NCBI GenBank assembly: GCA_029834535.1
Contig: JAQMWT010000456.1
Location: forward strand, 62,001 to 126,000
DNA length: 64,000 bases
From: Chrysophaeum taylorii
Lineage: Eukaryota; Sar; Pelagophyceae; Pelagomonadales; Pelagomonadaceae
Direction: 5' to 3'
Part shown: one piece after another, positions 1 through 9,346 of the stretch
Layout of the letters: every line of letters begins with the position of its first letter
Position numbering within the stretch: position 1 is the first letter of the stretch
Translations under genes and position numbers: made by a program
The notes under the pieces: model-generated
The model's input: the letters and a program-made list of their open reading frames with translations, nothing else
Databases searched by the model: none
Told to the model about the DNA's origin: nothing

Positions 1-1
1 C

Positions 2-850
2 GACGAAGAAAGCGCCGCCGTCTCCGCCGTGATCTCGAGCTTCCACCATCTCAAGGCGAGCGCCGATCGTCGAGCCGTGGAAGCGCGGGAGCGGGCGGAA
101 AGAGCTGCGCGCGAAGAGATGCAGCGACGCGAGCAAGCTGCACGCGACGACGCGCAGCGAAGCGAGCGAGCGGCCCGAGAAGAGGCGAGACTCGGCGAAA
201 AAAACAAGCGCGACCTCGAGAGGAACGTGCGCGGACTCTGGCTGCGCTTCGAGCTCCTCAAGCACGAGGACCAAGTCGAAGGCATCTTCGACGAGACGAC
301 GACTTGTGTGGCCACCAACGGCAACGCGACCATCGTCCTCTACGAAAGCGGCGCCTGCGCGTTCACGCCCGGACTCCCGAGAAGGCTCTACGGCAAGCTC
401 CGAGGAAGGTCGCGTCAGCAGCCGACGCTGGCCTATGTTGCCCTCGGGACGCAGGACCGCTACTACGTCGAGTTTGTCGACGGAAAATCACACTGGGTCG
501 GCCCCGACCAGATGGATGCCGAGCTTTCGTCGCAGACGTGTAGAAAGGTTCGATCCGTTGCGTTTGGCGTTGATTTCGATTCGTTCTTCATCGTCTACGC
601 CGACGGCGGATGGCATTGGAACAACATTCCCTCGGGACTTGTCGATGTCCTTAAGTCTCGCCGGCGACTGAACGGCCTACGCCACGTCTCGCTGGGTCCT
701 AAAGGGGAGTGGTATGTTCACGCGGAGGATGGAAAGGCCTGGACCGGCGGCATCTCGGATGCCTGCGTGGACAGCCTCCGCCCGATCCAAAATCGCCTCA
801 CATTCCTTGACTTTGGAGCGAACCGCGCCTGGCTCTGCCGCTACACCTAG
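2..850 (+). CDS. Coiled-coil plus beta-repeat protein, 5' end outside window
   Basis: The frame is open to the left edge, so the true start lies upstream; the GTG at 29 is only an internal codon. Residues about 10-70 are a long charged helix with repeating E-R-A-A-R-E-E heptads, a likely coiled coil. The rest holds three to four copies of a ~45-residue repeat with the pattern hydrophobic-x-LG/FG-x(5)-YYV-x-F-x-DG-x(2)-W, seen around YVALGTQDRYYVEFVDGKSH, VRSVAFGVDFDSFFIVYADG and LRHVSLGPKGEWYVHAEDGK. Such beta-rich repeats suggest a propeller or lectin-like fold, but I cannot name a family. The protein ends at TAG 848-850. The coding call rests on the repeat structure and clean composition; the function is unknown. 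Confidence 0.6.
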   Translation, partial: DEESAAVSAVISSFHHLKASADRRAVEARERAERAAREEMQRREQAARDDAQRSERAAREEARLGEKNKRDLERNVRGLWLRFELLKHEDQVEGIFDETTTCVATNGNATIVLYESGACAFTPGLPRRLYGKLRGRSRQQPTLAYVALGTQDRYYVEFVDGKSHWVGPDQMDAELSSQTCRKVRSVAFGVDFDSFFIVYADGGWHWNNIPSGLVDVLKSRRRLNGLRHVSLGPKGEWYVHAEDGKAWTGGISDACVDSLRPIQNRLTFLDFGANRAWLCRYT

Positions 851-3018
851 AATAAATAAATTAACAAATAAATTGCCGCCGCCTTCTCTTTCTACTTGTT
901 TCGGCCGGCTAACACTCCTGGCAAGAGCGTCGATCTCAAACCTGCTAGTCCCGCGACACTTTCTGTTACTATTCCAGCAGCTCTCTCCTCGGGGAGAACC
1001 ACCACCACCACCACCACCACCACCACCACCAACGGATTCGACGATATATTCGACATATTATTATCCCGAAGATATAGCCTCAAGGGCTCTTGCGCGAAAA
1101 ATGACGCCAGGGGCGACGACCGGTACCGACCGACTATTGGTCTCGCGCGTTCTAGCACTACTCGGGATAGCTATCTCAGCGATCGATCGCTCCTTGCTGT
1201 GATATGACTGCAAGTTTCACCACCTCAAATCCTTGACTTGCGCGAAGACGCGAAGAAGCGAAGAAGCGAAGAAGCTGCGAAATCTTAACAGGCGACGGAC
1301 GATATGAGGGACGAGCTCTCAGCAGCAGAGGCTACCCTAGGCTTGGCGACGATCACCATGTAAGGCGCTACCAGCCCTGACGCGCCGCCAAAACGTAGCG
1401 CTAGGCGCCAGAATGATGATAACGACTGTGTCTATTCGACATTTCGATTTTCAGCATTTGTCGGTGAGGCTGTACGGTTGCGCCAAGGCGAGATCGCGGT
1501 GCTCTCAGGCTTGGAAGGACGTAAGACGCGGACCGAGCCGGGCAAGAAGTTTCAATTGAAAGAGTTTGCAACGAGCGTCCATGCAGTTTTGTCGCATAAA
1601 TTCCGTACTCGCAAAAAGACCCGGTGCCGACCGTAGCAGTTTTCATGCTCTACACTGCCGGGGGCACGACGCTGCCACCGCGTGGCCATAATATCAGGAG
1701 GCTCGCAACGTGCTGCTGGTCGCTCGTCGCCACGCTTCGCTAATAGTGCGAAAACTCGCCAACACCACGTTTGCTACTACGACAACGAGCGTCCGGAAGC
1801 TCCAGCTCTTCAATGCAACAACTGCGCTGCTGCACCATTGTCGTCGTCGCTGCGCAGGTTCATTCATCGCGCAAAGTTTTTTTTCACCAAACGCGGCGGC
1901 GCGGGCCTTTGCTGGCGTCTCGAGCCGCGCGGCTGGACGAGTTAGGCGTGCAGAATAGCACCGAAACTGTCCGAGGTTGTTTGCGGGGCGACGCTACTGG
2001 AGGTTCCTCGGCTGTTCGACGAGGTTGCGTTTGGGCGAGCCGCAAAATTCTTGTATGTTTGTGGGCCTTTGCAACGGCGGGCATCGAGGCAACGCTGCTG
2101 ATGCGGAACGGTTCGTGAATGCGCTGCCAGCACGATGCGAGCCTTTGCGCAACAGTTAATTTGGTGCCTCAACGAGATGTCGACGCGGCTTGACCGCCGC
2201 GATCGAGCAAGTCATGCCGCCTCCCGGGGATCGCGGATGGTTTTTCTGCCAAGTCAGCTCTTCGGCGGCGTGATTGCCGCCGATGCAATATGGTCGCGGC
2301 TTTGGGAAAACAAGACGCGCAGAAGCTCGCCAAAATTCACGCCGGGTGTCTCTGAACTCTTCCACGAACGAAAAACCTCAGCACTGAGCGAATGCAAGAG
2401 AGCTCACACTCGCTTCGCGTCGTCGCGCGCGTAGTGGTGGTGGTCATTTTTTGCCCCAAGTCGGTGGTACCACTTATTAATAATAATCCTGAGCTCTTTG
2501 ATGATATATATCGCCAGGGCAGGATTTCAAGCGGGCAATGCGGAACATCGCCGTCCGCACGGGGGGTCGTTTGCATTAACGAACGTCGAGGCGCCTCTTC
2601 GTTCCGCGCGGCTGCGACTTTCGTTTGCCATCATAAACTTTGCTTAGGGGCCAAAGTTTGGCCCTCGAGTAGTAGTAGCAGGAGTAGTAGTTCGTTCGGA
2701 CATCGTCCCTCTCTCATCATCCCGAGGACGACAAAACCTGATAGCTCAGCAAGGCCAGTTTGTCGTCGTCGTCGTCGTCGTTGTTGTTGTTCTTACGACG
2801 ATAACACGCTAGGTTGGTCCGCGCGCAATTTAATAATAATGGCATCATAGTCGCGATGCCGAGTTCCAAAAAGGGCAGCTGTCGCCGCCTTCTTCGCTTG
2901 ATCGCGTAACGTCGTCGTCGACCACCTCTTCTTCTCCGCGAGACGAAGCGCGTTGTATTCTAGCCCACACTATAAACACACAGCTGGTATTATTATTAAA
3001 GCCGCCGCAGGATAAATA
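851..3018. other. Intergenic spacer with microsatellites, no supportable gene
   Basis: About 2.2 kb between the first gene and the minus-strand gene ending at 3019. It holds simple repeats: (ACC)n near 998-1031, a GCGAAGAA-type run near 1243-1272, AGT runs near 2672-2692 and a GTC-to-GTT run near 2762-2790. Open frames here are short, rich in Ser or Arg, and show no recognisable domain. I see no RNA gene or mobile-element ends. Confidence 0.5.
998..1031. repeat. (ACC)n microsatellite
   Basis: About eleven uninterrupted ACC trinucleotides. It gives polyproline, polythreonine or polyvaline in the overlapping frames, which explains the spurious open frames here. Confidence 0.9.
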
Positions 3019-3786
3019 TTAGACCGACAAAGCTCGTTGGAGTTGGAAGGTGTGCGTTATGGCTTTTCGGTCGAAGGCACGGTTGGCGAGGCGAGCGGTT
3101 CGAATCTCGGGCGAGACCTCAAAGTAGGCGGCGAGGAGCTTGGCGGCAAAGTCGTTTTCGAGGGGCTCGCCGCGGAGCCTCCTCAAACCCCAGAAATTAG
3201 CCGGGGCCACCATGGTGCATTTTAATAGGTTATCTCGCTCCGTTTCGACCTCGGCGCTCGCCGCGAATCCACCCACGACCATCCAATCGAGCAGCGCCTG
3301 CGACGTGTCTCTCACAGGTCCTCCCAGGTCGACGCCAAAGCGATTCGTCAAAAACTCCAGCGTCGCGCGGCCAACTTTCTTCGAATGTTCGACCGGCAGC
3401 GCTGCCTCGGAAACCGTTCGGTACGCGAACTCGCCACCTTCTTCGATTATTGTTCTTGGCTTGCGCAAGAAGTCATTAATCGTCGCGTATTGAGCGAAAC
3501 TAATAAAGTCAAAGTAGGCGGCGTCCGTGAGATCCCCTTGCGTCGTCGATAATCCGAGTTTTGAGCTCTCCTTGAGGTACGCTGACCATTCGTCCTGTCG
3601 CAGGAGAAAAAAAGACCTCTGAAAGTCCTCCATCGCGACGAAGTCGAGCTCGTCGACAGCGTTGTAGGAACTTCGCATCAAAGTCACAGCAAGGTCCTGG
3701 TTCAGATCCTGGCGTGGCGCGATGATCGACGCGCCGCTCAGCAGCCCGAGCTCGCGTCTCCCAAGGTTCAGGACCAGCAGCAACAT
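3019..3786 (-). CDS. Unrecognised 255-residue protein
   Basis: An uninterrupted minus-strand frame ends with TAA at 3019-3021. The first ATG in frame is at 3784-3786 (MLLLVLNLGRREL); the frame extends 17 codons further upstream only through a TTG, so I take the ATG. The N-terminus is hydrophobic (LLLVLNLG) and could be a signal or transit segment, or an upstream exon could be missing. The rest looks like a normal soluble mixed helix protein, with segments such as VAMEDFQRSFFLLRQDEW and ALLDWMVVGGFAAS. No motif lets me assign a function. It lies about 190 bp outside the tandem RING-unit array and points away from it. Coding is likely from length and composition. Confidence 0.55.
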   Translation of the reverse strand: MLLLVLNLGRRELGLLSGASIIAPRQDLNQDLAVTLMRSSYNAVDELDFVAMEDFQRSFFLLRQDEWSAYLKESSKLGLSTTQGDLTDAAYFDFISFAQYATINDFLRKPRTIIEEGGEFAYRTVSEAALPVEHSKKVGRATLEFLTNRFGVDLGGPVRDTSQALLDWMVVGGFAASAEVETERDNLLKCTMVAPANFWGLRRLRGEPLENDFAAKLLAAYFEVSPEIRTARLANRAFDRKAITHTFQLQRALSV

Positions 3787-4104
3787 AGTCTCAAACCCTA
3801 CTTTTTTAAGGTTGGCGACCCTTATTTGCGTCAACAATCGCCAACGCCAGGTTTAGGAATTTGACGAGGGGGAGGAGAGAAGACCAACACAAACCGGTCA
3901 AAAAGGGCTGGTGCAGAGACGTCTCAACGCGAAAAAGTAGATACGCGGGCAAGGGTGGGTACCAGTAGAACGTACAGAAATGTTCGATCCGTTGGACGCA
4001 GGTCTTTCTGGAACAGGGATGTTCAATGTTCCGAAGTGCTAGTGTTATGACAAATCCTATCTTACACTTTGTATTGAAGGCAGTATGTTCGTAAACTTCT
4101 TCTT

Positions 4105-4112
4105 TGACGTCA
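4105..4112. promoter_or_regulatory. TGACGTCA (CRE-like) palindrome upstream of the RING gene
   Basis: A perfect 8-bp palindrome 66 bp before the ATG. It is conserved at 7819-7826 and in unit 3, inside the leader shared by all three units. bZIP factors are known to bind this core. Function here is inference, because recent duplication alone would also preserve it. Confidence 0.3.
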
Positions 4113-4177
4113 AGGCAACTACACTAGGTAGTCCAAACAACAACAACAACAGACAGACAGATCCCGCGCGCAAAACC

Positions 4178-5045
4178 ATGCCCAACGTCTCGGAACTCAT
4201 CGCGCGCTTCGGTACCCACCAAGGACGTCGCTGCGATCCGCCAGCAGCGCAAGCGCCGTTCTCCGGTCCGCTTCGAGAACGGCGACCGCGCCGGCCTCGG
4301 AGTCTTCGTGCCACTTGTCTCGGACGACTACGGCGTCGACGACGCGGACGTGCGCGCTCTCAAAGAAGAAAACGCGCATCTCAAGCAGCTCCTGCGCGAC
4401 GCCGAGGAGCACGCCCGCGGCCAGCAAAATAAGAACGACCAACTGATGGAAGACCTCGTTCGCCTCGAGGAGGAGGTCGACCGAAAGACGGAATCGTGCC
4501 TCCAAGCCGAGGCCGCGCTCGCCGATACCCGAGCTCAGATCGAAGAGATGCGCGCGACGCTCGGCCACACGTGCTGCGAGATGGCTGCGCCGCCCGTCGA
4601 GGCGACGACCGCCTACGCCGAAGATGCGGCCGACGAACCTCTGAAATGCGCCATCTGCTTTGATGACCTCGACGAGTCGGCGCGTCGCCCGACGTGCTGC
4701 GAAGCGGCCCTCTGCCTTTCGTGCCTCTGCGACCCGCGCGAGGGCAATACCTACGTTTGCCCGTGTTGCGTGCAGCAGAGGATCCTCACGGACGAAGATG
4801 ACGAAACCTTCTTCGCCGAGATGACGGTCAGCATCTCAGCGCAACGCACAGCCGCGACACGCGCACCCGAGGCGACGGACGCGCCAGACGGCCGATGCCA
4901 CCGACGAGACAGTATCCAACGCGAGCCGCTCGTCGCCGAATCGCCATCGGGCGAGGCGGCGATCGACAACGACGTGGAGTCTGAACTCGTCACAACCGAG
5001 AGGCCACTCGATGCCCTCTTCCCCGTCGCCCCCCCTCGCCGATAG
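4178..5045 (+). pseudogene. Coiled-coil/RING-like gene, unit 1 copy, frame-disrupted near the start
   Basis: Near-identical to the intact copy at 7890-8756. The start ATG (4178, context AAAACCATGCC) is followed by MPNVSELIARFG, but about 12 codons in this copy has one extra C compared with unit 2 (GGTACCCACC against GGTACCACC), which moves it out of frame. The main frame is open from the next in-frame ATG at 4308 (MPLVSDDYGVDD) to the stop at 5043-5045 and keeps the coiled coil and all zinc-ligand cysteines. It may be a recent pseudogene, may use the downstream ATG (245 residues), or the extra C may be an assembly error. The 5' flank, with a TGACGTCA palindrome at 4105-4112 and a CAA/CAGA-rich leader, is shared with units 2 and 3. 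Confidence 0.65.
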
Positions 5046-5121
5046 CGTCGGAAACAAACAAAAACAACGAGCAAACCACACACACACACACACCGCCGGG
5101 TTCTGCTGAGCAGTCCCGAGC

Positions 5122-5800
5122 TCACGCATTCGACGCAGACTGCACGTCGGCGTGAATCTTACTTAATAAGCGACTCAGCGAAATGACTGTGCCTGTGGGG
5201 GTCTCTAGTTGCCTAGTCAGAAAAGGAGAGATGTCTGAGACTGAGCGGCCGGTCTGCGCGCCAGGCTCGGGCAGCAGCTGCCGTCCGTACTGGCCCATCA
5301 AGCCTGCAGTCTCCCGCCAGGTTCTGTTGTGCAGCACCGCGGTCCGCTGAGCTTCTGCCTGGACGCGCCTATCAAGAACCTCGTTTCGAGCTCGGCCACA
5401 ACCCTCCGCTCACCTAGCTGCTGCTTGACGTAGTACGCGCTGCTGCTTGGCGTAGTACGCCGCAAACGCGCCCCGGGGCACGAGCGACGACACCCCTGTG
5501 TCCGCGTGGTACCATCTCATTCCGCCTCTGTCCCGCTCGCGCGTCAAAGGTGCGCAGGTTCTTGTGCGCGGGCAGGCCAGCGACGCACTCGTCGCATAAG
5601 AAGTGCGTGTTCGTGCTCTCCACATCGACCGCGGCGTTGTCGTCGCTCAAGACGCGCGTCCGGCGCACTTCTTTTTCTGCGCAGCTTTGTGAGCCAGGAT
5701 CTCGTCGCTCGCCATGAAGAATGTCGAGGCTTCGAGTGCATCGCGGCGGGCCAATGGCCATGGCGAGACGCGTCGCGCACAATATCGCACCCAGCGTGGC
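5122..5800 (-). pseudogene. Second RING-like gene on minus strand, unit 1, decayed
   Basis: Reading the minus strand, short stretches resemble a protein: NTHFLCDECVAGLPAH (C-x2-C), then RDRGGMRWYHADTGVSS and VPRGAFAAYYAKQQ, then RRIVAELETRF and a C-terminal part ending near 5122. The pattern of a HFLC-x2-C half-finger followed by a helix is like RING-type E3 ligase families of algae. In unit 1 the stretches lie in different frames. In unit 3 two extra bases keep the first two stretches in one frame (27972-28214), which argues that the sequence was once coding. A ~22-bp tandem duplication (GCTGCTTGRCGTAGTACGC) near 5420-5460 also disrupts it. It is tail to tail with the + strand RING gene, with a gap of ~75 bp. 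Family assignment is tentative. Confidence 0.35.
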
Positions 5801-7695
5801 GGCGCAATGCAGTCAAGCTCCTTGGCGCATCAAGCCTTTATTTTGCTCGTCGAGCACTCGCCGCGCCGTGCCGTTGTCACCTACGAGCGCGTTCGCCAGG
5901 CAGGTACGGCGCGGGAAAACATCAGACGCCGCCGTGCGCTTGTGCTCGCGATTCTGGCCCACTGTATCCGGGCGCCCCCGCCCGCGTGCCTCTTGTCATC
6001 GTGATCAACGTCCAACGAGAGCGCCGACTTTTTTTCTTCTCGAAGTGGCACGAGAACACTGTCGTTCATGGCCTTGCCGCAATGCGCAGTGGTTGGGTGT
6101 TCGGAGGATCGATCATCAGGGTCGTCGCAGTCACGTTTGCGCGAGAAAGAAGCCGCGCTGCCATCGTACGTCCCTTGGCGGCGAACGTCGCAGTCAGTGG
6201 TGCTCGCGGTCTGAAGTCGCCGCGCGCACGCGCGACGACCTGGATGCAATCTTGCCACGGAGTTCTGTTCTGTGCCGTTTCTTCGGTCGACTCTCCAGCG
6301 GGGTTCCCAAGAGTAGGTGGCCTCCGGGCACTGTACGTCGGTCGCTCGAGTCCCCAAAGAGCTGGGCCACTGGAAGACAGCCGACTACCGCCGCCAATCT
6401 TCGACTCTCGGCCGACGGAAACGAAATTCGTATGTGCCAGTATAGCGGCGTCAGACCGGCCTGCGCTTGTGCCTAGCCACGTTTTAGTATCTTTTATCGT
6501 AGCGCGTGGTAGGTCACATCTAGCTACGGGTACTTATCTCCGCCCGTCAGGCACATCCCTCCTACCCCACAAACCCACCCACATCTAGCTACGAAGCTAA
6601 GTAGCCACGCGCTATCGTGTTGCGGACTCGAGAGTGGGACGCAGAGGTAGTCGTCAAAGTGCCCACGGGACTCGTCCGCCACAGTCTCATCTCTGCGCAA
6701 GAGCGACTCGACGCACTCTCGGTGCAAGCGAGGTATCTCCGTGAGCACCGAGATCGCAGGCTTGGTCTAGCAGTCGTCGTCGTCAATCGCGGGCGCATGA
6801 CGTTTTCTCCGACAATTGAGCTCTGGCGCGTCGTGTGGAAGCATTGAAACAGCAACGGCGCAGGCCGCAGCAGGCTGCAGAGCGTGTGGAAGAAGGGGCC
6901 AGAGTACAAAGCAACGCCTGGACAGCGAAACCCCACGAGTCGCGACGTCGCCAAAATTGTTTAATCGAGCACCTGCACATTCCGAAGCGGCCGCGCGCTT
7001 CGATGGACGAACCGAGTTTAAGCGGTCGCAGCCTCGACATAAAGCTGCCTCCACCGCCGACGAGCAGACCGATCGATCAGGTCTTGAGCGCGTCTGTTCC
7101 AGAATTCTACCATCGAGCATCGTGCGCGGCGCTTGCGCTCGATCGTCCCGATCTCCGCGATGATCGTTCGAATCGGGGGAGAGCGCGTGTCGACGAGGTG
7201 CGCGGCCTCAAAGCCCGACTCTTCTCGTGGGCAAACGGTTCTCCATTGATCAAGGCGTCGCGGACTAGACCCTCGAACGCCTCGAGGGCGCAGAGTTCCC
7301 AGCAACGAGCGCCTCGCGCGTCCATGTCCTCTACCGCGACGCGTCCAAGTCGAAAGCTCCACGAATCCCAGAACAAATCTGGGCACAAGGACTCGGAACA
7401 GCAAACAGCGACGTCCCAAAGCTCGTGGACCGACGCAGAGAACTCGTGTCGAACTTCTTGTGGCCAGGGACGCACTTCGACGAACCGCTCGAAAAGGCAT
7501 CGCCGAGTGTCGGCCGCGCCCGCCGTCCGAGTCATATCTCTCAACATCACACCGCGCGGCCTGCCAACATCTCTCAGACAACATATTGATATTTTAAGAT
7601 AGCCCGCGCAAGGGCGCTTGGCCTATGTGGCGCTTGGCCTATGCGGCGCCTGGCGCGCGCCATCGACCAAGCCCAAAGAAGCACGGACGAGAGAG
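5801..7695. other. Unit 1 right half, no supportable gene
   Basis: About 1.9 kb, nearly identical in unit 2 (19684-21573) and more diverged in unit 3 (28384-30110). Open frames of up to ~250 codons exist on both strands, for example + 6835-7602, but they are Arg/Ser-rich, match no domain and are broken in unit 3, so I treat them as chance frames of GC-rich DNA. It includes a 51-bp sequence bounded by 14-bp direct repeats (6515-6593) and a short tandem of GCGCTTGGCCTATG near 7613-7645. Confidence 0.45.
6515..6593. repeat. 51-bp dispersed sequence flanked by 14-bp direct repeats (unit 1)
   Basis: CACATCTAGCTACG occurs at 6515-6528 and again at 6580-6593, bracketing 51 bp that begin GGTACTTATCTCCGCCCGTC. 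Unit 2 has the same arrangement (20393-20471). Unit 3 has one CACATCTAGCTACG (29081-29094) and no insert. A diverged copy of the insert lies in opposite orientation at 49918-49975. This fits an insertion with a long target-site duplication, or precise loss in unit 3 by recombination between the repeats. Confidence 0.75.
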
Positions 7696-7889
7696 ATGTT
7701 CGATCCGTTGGACGCAGGTCTTTCTGGAACAGGGATGTTCAATGTTCCGACGTGCTAGTCTTACGAGAAATCCTATATTACTTTGTATGGAAGGCAGTAT
7801 GTTCGTAAACTTCTTCTTTGACGTCAAGGCAACTACACTAGGTAGTCCAAACAACAACAACAACAGACAGACAGATCCCGCGCAAAACC

Positions 7890-8756
7890 ATGCCGAACGT
7901 CTCGGAACTCATCGCGCGCTTCGGTACCACCAAGGACGTCACTGCGATCCGCCAGCAGCGCAAGCGCCGTTCTCCGGTCCGCTTCGAGAACGGCGACCGC
8001 GCCGGCCTCGGAGTCTTCGTGCCACTTGTCTCTGACGACTACGGCGTCGACGACGCGGACGTGCGCGCTCTCAAAGAAGAAAACGCGCATCTTAAGCAGC
8101 TCCTGCGCGACGCCGAGGAGCACGCCCGCGGCCAGCAAAATAAGAACGACCAACTGATGGAAGACCTCGTTCGCCTCGAGGAGGAGGTCGACCGAAAGAC
8201 GGAATCGTGCCTCCAAGCCGAGGCCGCGCTCGCCGATACCCGAGCTCAGATCGAAGAGATGCGCGCGACGCTCGGCCACACGTGCTGCGAGATGGCTGCG
8301 CCGCCCGTCGAGGCGACGACCGCCTACGCCGAAGATGCGGCCGACGAACCTCTGAAATGCGCCGTCTGCTTTGATGACCTCGACGAGTCGGCGCGTCGCC
8401 CGACGTGCTGCGAAGCGGCCCTCTGCCTTTCGTGCCTCTGCGACCCGCGCGAGGGCAATACCTACGTTTGCCCGTGTTGCGTGCAGCAGAGGATCCTCAC
8501 GGACGACGATGACGAAACCTTCTTCGCCGAGATGACGGTCAGCATCTCAGCGCAACGCACAGCCGCGACACGCGCACCCGAGGCGACGGACGCGCCAGAC
8601 GGCCGATGCCACCGACGAGACAGTATCCAACGCGAGCCGCTCGACGCCGAATCGCCATCGGGCGAGGCGGCGATCGACAACGACGTGGAGTCTGAACTCG
8701 TCACAACCGAGAGGCCGCTCGATGCCCTCTTCCCCGTCGCCCCCCCTCGCCGATAG
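7890..8756 (+). CDS. Coiled-coil RING-like zinc-finger protein, intact copy
   Basis: A single 288-codon frame from ATG 7890 (context AAAACCATGCC) to TAG 8754-8756. Residues about 57-128 form a strong coiled coil (LKEENAHLKQLLRDAEEHAR and onward). A cysteine-rich finger follows: C157-x2-C160 (CAVCFDDLDE), cysteines at about 173, 174, 179, 182 and 184, then CPCC at 194-197. This resembles a RING-type E3 ubiquitin-ligase finger, but I do not see the usual central histidine, so the metal-binding variant is uncertain. The C-terminal ~90 residues are acidic and look disordered (DDDDETFF, SGEAAIDNDVESE). The likely role is ubiquitin transfer or protein-protein bridging; the substrate is unknown. The unit 1 copy is frame-disrupted, and in unit 3 everything after the start codon is replaced by retroelement sequence. 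Confidence 0.7.
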   Translation: MPNVSELIARFGTTKDVTAIRQQRKRRSPVRFENGDRAGLGVFVPLVSDDYGVDDADVRALKEENAHLKQLLRDAEEHARGQQNKNDQLMEDLVRLEEEVDRKTESCLQAEAALADTRAQIEEMRATLGHTCCEMAAPPVEATTAYAEDAADEPLKCAVCFDDLDESARRPTCCEAALCLSCLCDPREGNTYVCPCCVQQRILTDDDDETFFAEMTVSISAQRTAATRAPEATDAPDGRCHRRDSIQREPLDAESPSGEAAIDNDVESELVTTERPLDALFPVAPPRR

Positions 8757-9007
8757 CGTCGGAAACAAACAAAAACAACGAGAAAACCACACACACACAC
8801 CGCCGGGTTCTGCTGAGCAGTCCCGAGCTCACGCATTCGACGCAAACTGCACGTCGGCGTGAATCTTAATAAGCGATTCAGCGAAATGTCTGTGTCTATG
8901 GGGGTCTCTAGTTGCCTAGTCAGAAAAGGAGAGATGTCTGAGACTGAGCGGCCGGTCTGCGCGCCAGGCTCGGGCAGCAGCTGCCGTCCGCACTGGCCCA
9001 TCAAGCC

Positions 9008-9319
9008 TGTGGCGGCAACTCCCGCCTCATGAGGCTTACCCCTCTTCAAGGGCCCCCCTTATCAGGGGCACCCTACTCCGTTATGATGATGTGAGTTTTC
9101 TCTATGACATCATCTTCCCTGATTTCTATGATTCAAGTGTTCATAATCATAAAGCAACACCGATCCTCGAGTTGTGAGGACCAGGCACGGAAGTTGTTTG
9201 TGGTTGTGTGGCGGGAGAACGGCCATCCTCGTCCAGTGACTCCATCAAGGGCACGGACGCGAGCGGCGAGCCAGGATTCGAAGGCACGCCAGGTAGGCCT
9301 AAATTCTCCTTACGCCACA
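9008..9319 (+). repeat. Gypsy element 5' LTR
   Basis: 312 bp beginning TGTGGCGGCAACTCC and ending GCCACA, matching 18861-19173 and 27549-27861. Preceded by the AAGCC target duplication. A primer-binding candidate starts 2 bp after it. Confidence 0.9.
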
Positions 9320-9321
9320 GG

Positions 9322-9346
9322 TGGTGGGGGAATACGAGATTCGAGC
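9322..9346 (+). promoter_or_regulatory. Candidate tRNA primer-binding site of the Gypsy element
   Basis: TGGTGGGGGAATACGAGATT starts 2 bp inside the 5' LTR and continues into TCGAG. The reverse complement ends in CCCCCACCA and carries a CTCGAATC-like T-arm further in, so it resembles a tRNA 3' end well beyond the usual ~12-18 nt primer. The tRNA type was not identified. Confidence 0.55.

Larger units (their letters stand above)
3980..7695 (+). repeat. Tandem unit 1 of a triplicated ~3.7 kb segment
   Basis: First of three direct copies. It starts with ATGTTCGATCCGTTGGACGC at 3980, repeated at 7696 and 21574. It contains a RING-like gene on + (4178-5045), remnants of a second RING-like gene on - (5122-5800) and about 1.9 kb without a supportable gene. 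Units 1 and 2 are nearly identical by eye; unit 3 is more divergent. Unit 1 has no retroelement, so it shows the empty site: CATCAAGCCTGCAG at about 5298-5311, where units 2 and 3 carry Gypsy LTRs. No terminal inverted repeats mark the unit as a transposon, so tandem segmental duplication fits best. Confidence 0.85.

Noticed and set aside
3085-3115. Possible tRNA T-arm (GGTTCGAATCTCGG)
   Set aside because: It lies within the minus-strand gene at 3019-3786, and no acceptor, D-arm or anticodon arm could be fitted around it.
5506-6588. A 360-codon + frame, with equivalents in units 2 and 3
   Set aside because: Arg/Ser-rich, overlaps the minus-strand RING-like remnant, has no domain and is not maintained as such in unit 3.
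6835-7602. A 255-codon + frame, nearly identical in unit 2
   Set aside because: Identity is explained by recent duplication. It is broken in unit 3 and shows no recognisable motif, so I do not call it a gene.
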